64,000 bases of DNA from Virgibacillus natechei (GTDB taxonomy: Bacteria > Bacillota > Bacilli > Bacillales > Amphibacillaceae), in the NCBI RefSeq assembly GCF_026013645.1, contig NZ_CP110224.1, positions 2,914,001 through 2,978,000 on the forward strand. The letters are read 5' to 3'. This document shows, in pieces, positions 61,754 to 64,000 of this stretch (within the stretch, counting starts at the first letter, position 1; each line of letters opens with the position of its first letter). The notes under the pieces are model-generated. The model made no database searches and was not told where the DNA came from. It was given only the letters and a program-made list of their open reading frames with translations. A program made the translations under genes and the position numbers.

Positions 61754-63554
61754 AATGGTTTTTATTGCGATGTTCAGTAGTTTGTTGCTGATTACGGCTT
61801 GTTCATCATCAGATGGGGATTTCCGTGAACATATCGAGAATGCGAATGACATGATGAATGAAATGGAATATGAAGATGCAATCAGTATTTTGTCTAATGT
61901 AGAAGAGAATGTGTTACCAGGCGATACATATGAAGCTGGTCGGATGGATTTAGTTGAAGGGTTAAAAAGTGAAGCACAATATATGTCCGATCATATTGTT
62001 GAGTTAGAAGAAAGATACGAAGCATCCATGTCTGTTTTTGAAGAAACACAGGCAAGTGACAGTCAAAATGTTGAGTTATATAGTGAAGCTATTAACACAT
62101 TAGATCAAACGATTGAAAGCTTTAATGATATGACTCAGTTAGACATGTATCAGGAGCTCACTGCTGCCAGAGAAGAGATAATTAGTGAAATCGAGGATGG
62201 TTGGCTACCTTCACTAGAAGAAGGTATAGATGGCAGCTTAGAATCACAAGACTTCGCTGGTGCTGAAAATCAGTTAAACGATATGCAAAGCTTACATCAA
62301 ACATTCCCAGATCAAGTGACAGAAAATGTCCTGACTCAATATGAGGAGAAAGTAACAGAAGAACAAGAGGCCTTTGTTTATGTTCCTGAACAAGCATATC
62401 AGTGGAATGAGATTATTACTGAAAATGATGAGGGTTCAATTGAAATTGAAGGAATTAGGGATACGGGTGATTCGATTGAGGTCATCATTTCCTTTCAAGG
62501 TTACTATCATACGCTAAGTGATGACATCGCTTTATCTCTGGACGTTATCCTTTCTAATGGAGATACTTTAACTGGATCTGGTCATAATCCAAGGTTATTA
62601 GAAGATAAAACGGTGAAAACATATAGTTATTCGCACTCTGATGACTATCAAATAGACGATATAGTCCGTTTCAATGCTGAACTTCCTTTTGTACAAGAGG
62701 ACGCAATTCAGGTAGATTTTGATGGCGTAGATGAAACGGAAATGTACGAAATTCCAGGGGTGGAGTCGATTAAAGAATTGCATCGACCAGAATGGACCAT
62801 TGAAACTGATGAATTCGAAGTGGTAATCGACAGGTTCAATGTAGATGATTACGATATTGAAATTAGTGGATTGGTTAAAACTACTGAAGACGTTGTCGTT
62901 AATGACCTTTCGACAGCTTATTTACCATTTACTAAAGAAAGAAGCACTCTAGGCCGTGGTATATTTGGTTCTACACAAGAATCTGAACTATATGAGGGAA
63001 CAGATAAAGAGTTTGAATTAAACTATTCTTTTGATCAACCTATAACAGAATATCACGATTATATTGATTTGCATCTATATAATCAAGATGTTTTAGTTGA
63101 CCTTAAGAACGGTGAAATTTTCGATAAATCTGAACCAACATTTATAGAAGATCTAAATAAAAATACGAATACAACGATTGGCTATGATGGATCCGATCAA
63201 AAAGAATTAATTAACCAATCCGGAGATCGAGCAGCAGTTGATTCTATTATTCTAACAACTTCTAGAACTTCTAACATCTATCACTTATCCGAACGATTTG
63301 ATAAATTTACTACAACGGCACACGTTCATCAAGATCATAGTGGCCTGGATTACGGGACTACTGAGTTAACTATTTATGCTTTGGAAGGCGATGAGGAAGA
63401 AGAATTATATTCAACAACAATTGAAGAAGATCATGAAGCGACTGATATTGAAGTCGATGTCAGTGATGTGGTTGAGATAAAAATTGAAACTAGTCAGAAT
63501 CGCGGTTCTGAAGGTAGGCAACAAATTATTTTAGAAGAACCTATGGTAGAGTAA
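61746..63554 (+). CDS. Large lipoprotein with helical N-terminal and NPCBM-like C-terminal domain
   Basis: 602 residues from ATG 61746 (AGGAAGAAGG upstream, inside the previous gene). Lipobox LITAC. Residues ~25-215 are acidic helical repeats (NDMMNEMEYEDAISILSNVE), perhaps TPR-like, and the middle is beta-rich with paired segments. The C-terminal ~100 residues (YDGSDQKELINQSGDRAA; GLDYGTTELTIYAL; IEVDVSDVVEIKIETS) follow the NPCBM carbohydrate-binding pattern. Translationally coupled to the upstream lipoprotein gene. The two may form a surface complex; function unknown. Confidence 0.8.
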   Translation: MRKMVFIAMFSSLLLITACSSSDGDFREHIENANDMMNEMEYEDAISILSNVEENVLPGDTYEAGRMDLVEGLKSEAQYMSDHIVELEERYEASMSVFEETQASDSQNVELYSEAINTLDQTIESFNDMTQLDMYQELTAAREEIISEIEDGWLPSLEEGIDGSLESQDFAGAENQLNDMQSLHQTFPDQVTENVLTQYEEKVTEEQEAFVYVPEQAYQWNEIITENDEGSIEIEGIRDTGDSIEVIISFQGYYHTLSDDIALSLDVILSNGDTLTGSGHNPRLLEDKTVKTYSYSHSDDYQIDDIVRFNAELPFVQEDAIQVDFDGVDETEMYEIPGVESIKELHRPEWTIETDEFEVVIDRFNVDDYDIEISGLVKTTEDVVVNDLSTAYLPFTKERSTLGRGIFGSTQESELYEGTDKEFELNYSFDQPITEYHDYIDLHLYNQDVLVDLKNGEIFDKSEPTFIEDLNKNTNTTIGYDGSDQKELINQSGDRAAVDSIILTTSRTSNIYHLSERFDKFTTTAHVHQDHSGLDYGTTELTIYALEGDEEEELYSTTIEEDHEATDIEVDVSDVVEIKIETSQNRGSEGRQQIILEEPMVE

Positions 63555-63568
63555 AAGCTAATGAAGTT

Positions 63569-63608
63569 AAAACCGCTGAAATAGTTAAGCTATTTCAGCG
63601 GTTTTTTT
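63569..63608 (+). terminator. Strong terminator of the lipoprotein operon
   Basis: AAAACCGCTGAAATAG pairs perfectly with CTATTTCAGCGGTTTT, followed by more T residues; 15 bp past the stop. Confidence 0.93.
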
Positions 63609-63661
63609 GCTCGTATAATATTAGATGTAGAATTACCTTCTGAAGCAACGAGATCTAATCA

Positions 63662-63690
63662 GGAAGCATGAGAACCGTTCCCATGCTTCC
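63662..63690. repeat. GGAAGCATG hairpin, dispersed set copy 3
   Basis: GGAAGCATG-AGAACCGTTCC-CATGCTTCC. It resembles GAAGCACGAGAACCGTCCCC-type hairpins and the copies at 43894 and 44535; AGGAAGCACGAGAACC at ~51130 is a half-copy. It may serve as terminator for the minus-strand gene beside it. Confidence 0.6.
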
Positions 63691-63695
63691 TCTCC

Positions 63696-64000
63696 CTATT
63701 TATCCTCATTCGTTGTATATGCTAACTCTTTATTTTCTTGAGTTAGTTCAGATAACTTCTCCTTACCTGCAGCTACTTCGTTAATGGCATAAATAGATTG
63801 TATTGCGTTTCCATCTTTATTAGAGGCTGATGATGCGATTAATTCTCTTTCATCCAGGAATTCTCTCATTTGATCAACCAAATGATTCTTCAACTCATCT
63901 GCCTTGTTCATGCTAAGAATATACCGCGGACGGTCTAGCGTATTAACACCTGAACGAGCTTGTGTACTTGTTACAATCTCTGTAACGAGAAACCAGGAAC
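63696..64000 (-). CDS. Unknown protein, 5' end beyond the window
   Basis: The frame stays open from the stop at 63696 to the right edge (about 101 codons). It reads SWFLVTEIVTSTQARSGVNT, then LDRPRYILSMNKADELKNHL, and ends in a Lys/Glu-rich helix (GKEKLSELTQENKELA). The internal ATG at 63911 lacks a ribosome binding site, so the gene starts outside. I do not recognise the family; the C-terminal ~70 residues look helical and soluble. Confidence 0.65.
   Translation of the reverse strand, partial: SWFLVTEIVTSTQARSGVNTLDRPRYILSMNKADELKNHLVDQMREFLDERELIASSASNKDGNAIQSIYAINEVAAGKEKLSELTQENKELAYTTNEDK

Overview
The window looks like a chromosomal segment of a low-GC, spore-forming Bacillaceae bacterium, most likely from the halotolerant Oceanobacillus/Virgibacillus group. 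The reasons are AGGAGG-type ribosome binding sites with frequent TTG/GTG starts, two SAM-I (S-box) leaders, a preQ1-I leader, a CwlC-like amidase, YkuI/YkvI/YfmJ-type proteins, a BCCT osmolyte carrier, acidic lipoproteins, and many short dispersed hairpin repeats. The genus is inference. No rRNA, tRNA or CRISPR array was seen.

Layout. 0-5 kb: a citrate/malate-type two-component pair (regulator cut by the left edge), a degenerate EAL protein and a frameshifted YkvI-like gene. 5-18 kb: single metabolic or hypothetical genes separated by 11 of the window's 15 copies of an exact 30- or 40-bp repeat. A RAYT (REP-associated tyrosine transposase) gene sits in the middle of them, and an intact IS4-family element with 9-bp target duplications lies inside an older repeat. 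14-17 kb: a lysine/ornithine N-hydroxylase, and a secreted peptide precursor with a small membrane partner (possible toxin/immunity). 17.6-22.5 kb: a small-subunit protein plus two GMC flavoproteins that carry a three-Cys iron-sulfur motif. 22.9-30.8 kb: a dicarboxylate/amino-acid symporter, a GC-rich 21-bp-periodic array, ogt, a membrane-protein gene split by an 83-bp repeat insertion, a solitary TnpB, a transglutaminase lipoprotein and an alpha/beta hydrolase. 31-36 kb: TctA-type permease, a decayed HMG-CoA reductase and a BCCT carrier with a structured leader. 36-44.5 kb: a MenC-like enolase, a complete sucrose PTS operon with its LacI-type regulator and three operators, and queT under a preQ1 riboswitch. 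44.7-47.2 kb: an MFS drug exporter, a second 21-bp array and a TM2 protein. 47.9-55.2 kb: a sulfur/methionine block with an S-box-controlled flavin monooxygenase/acyl-CoA-dehydrogenase pair, DoxX, and an S-box-controlled metQNI-type ABC importer. 55.4-59.2 kb: an M20 amidohydrolase, a membrane transporter and a metallo-beta-lactamase-fold gene with an early stop. 59.6-64 kb: a sporulation-type amidase, two overlapping lipoprotein genes and a partial ORF at the right edge.

The sucrose genes form one catabolic circuit of uptake, hydrolysis, fructose phosphorylation and repression. The two S-box operons suggest coordinated scavenging of organosulfur and methionine when SAM is low. The most unusual content is the repeat biology. 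The 30/40-bp family differs by exactly one 10-bp step and usually carries a sequence identical to a Spo0A box. A RAYT gene is flanked by it, and it supplies one gene's stop codon. Several gene relics (GH1, SDR, LLM monooxygenase, HMG-CoA reductase) mark the segment as actively decaying and rearranging.
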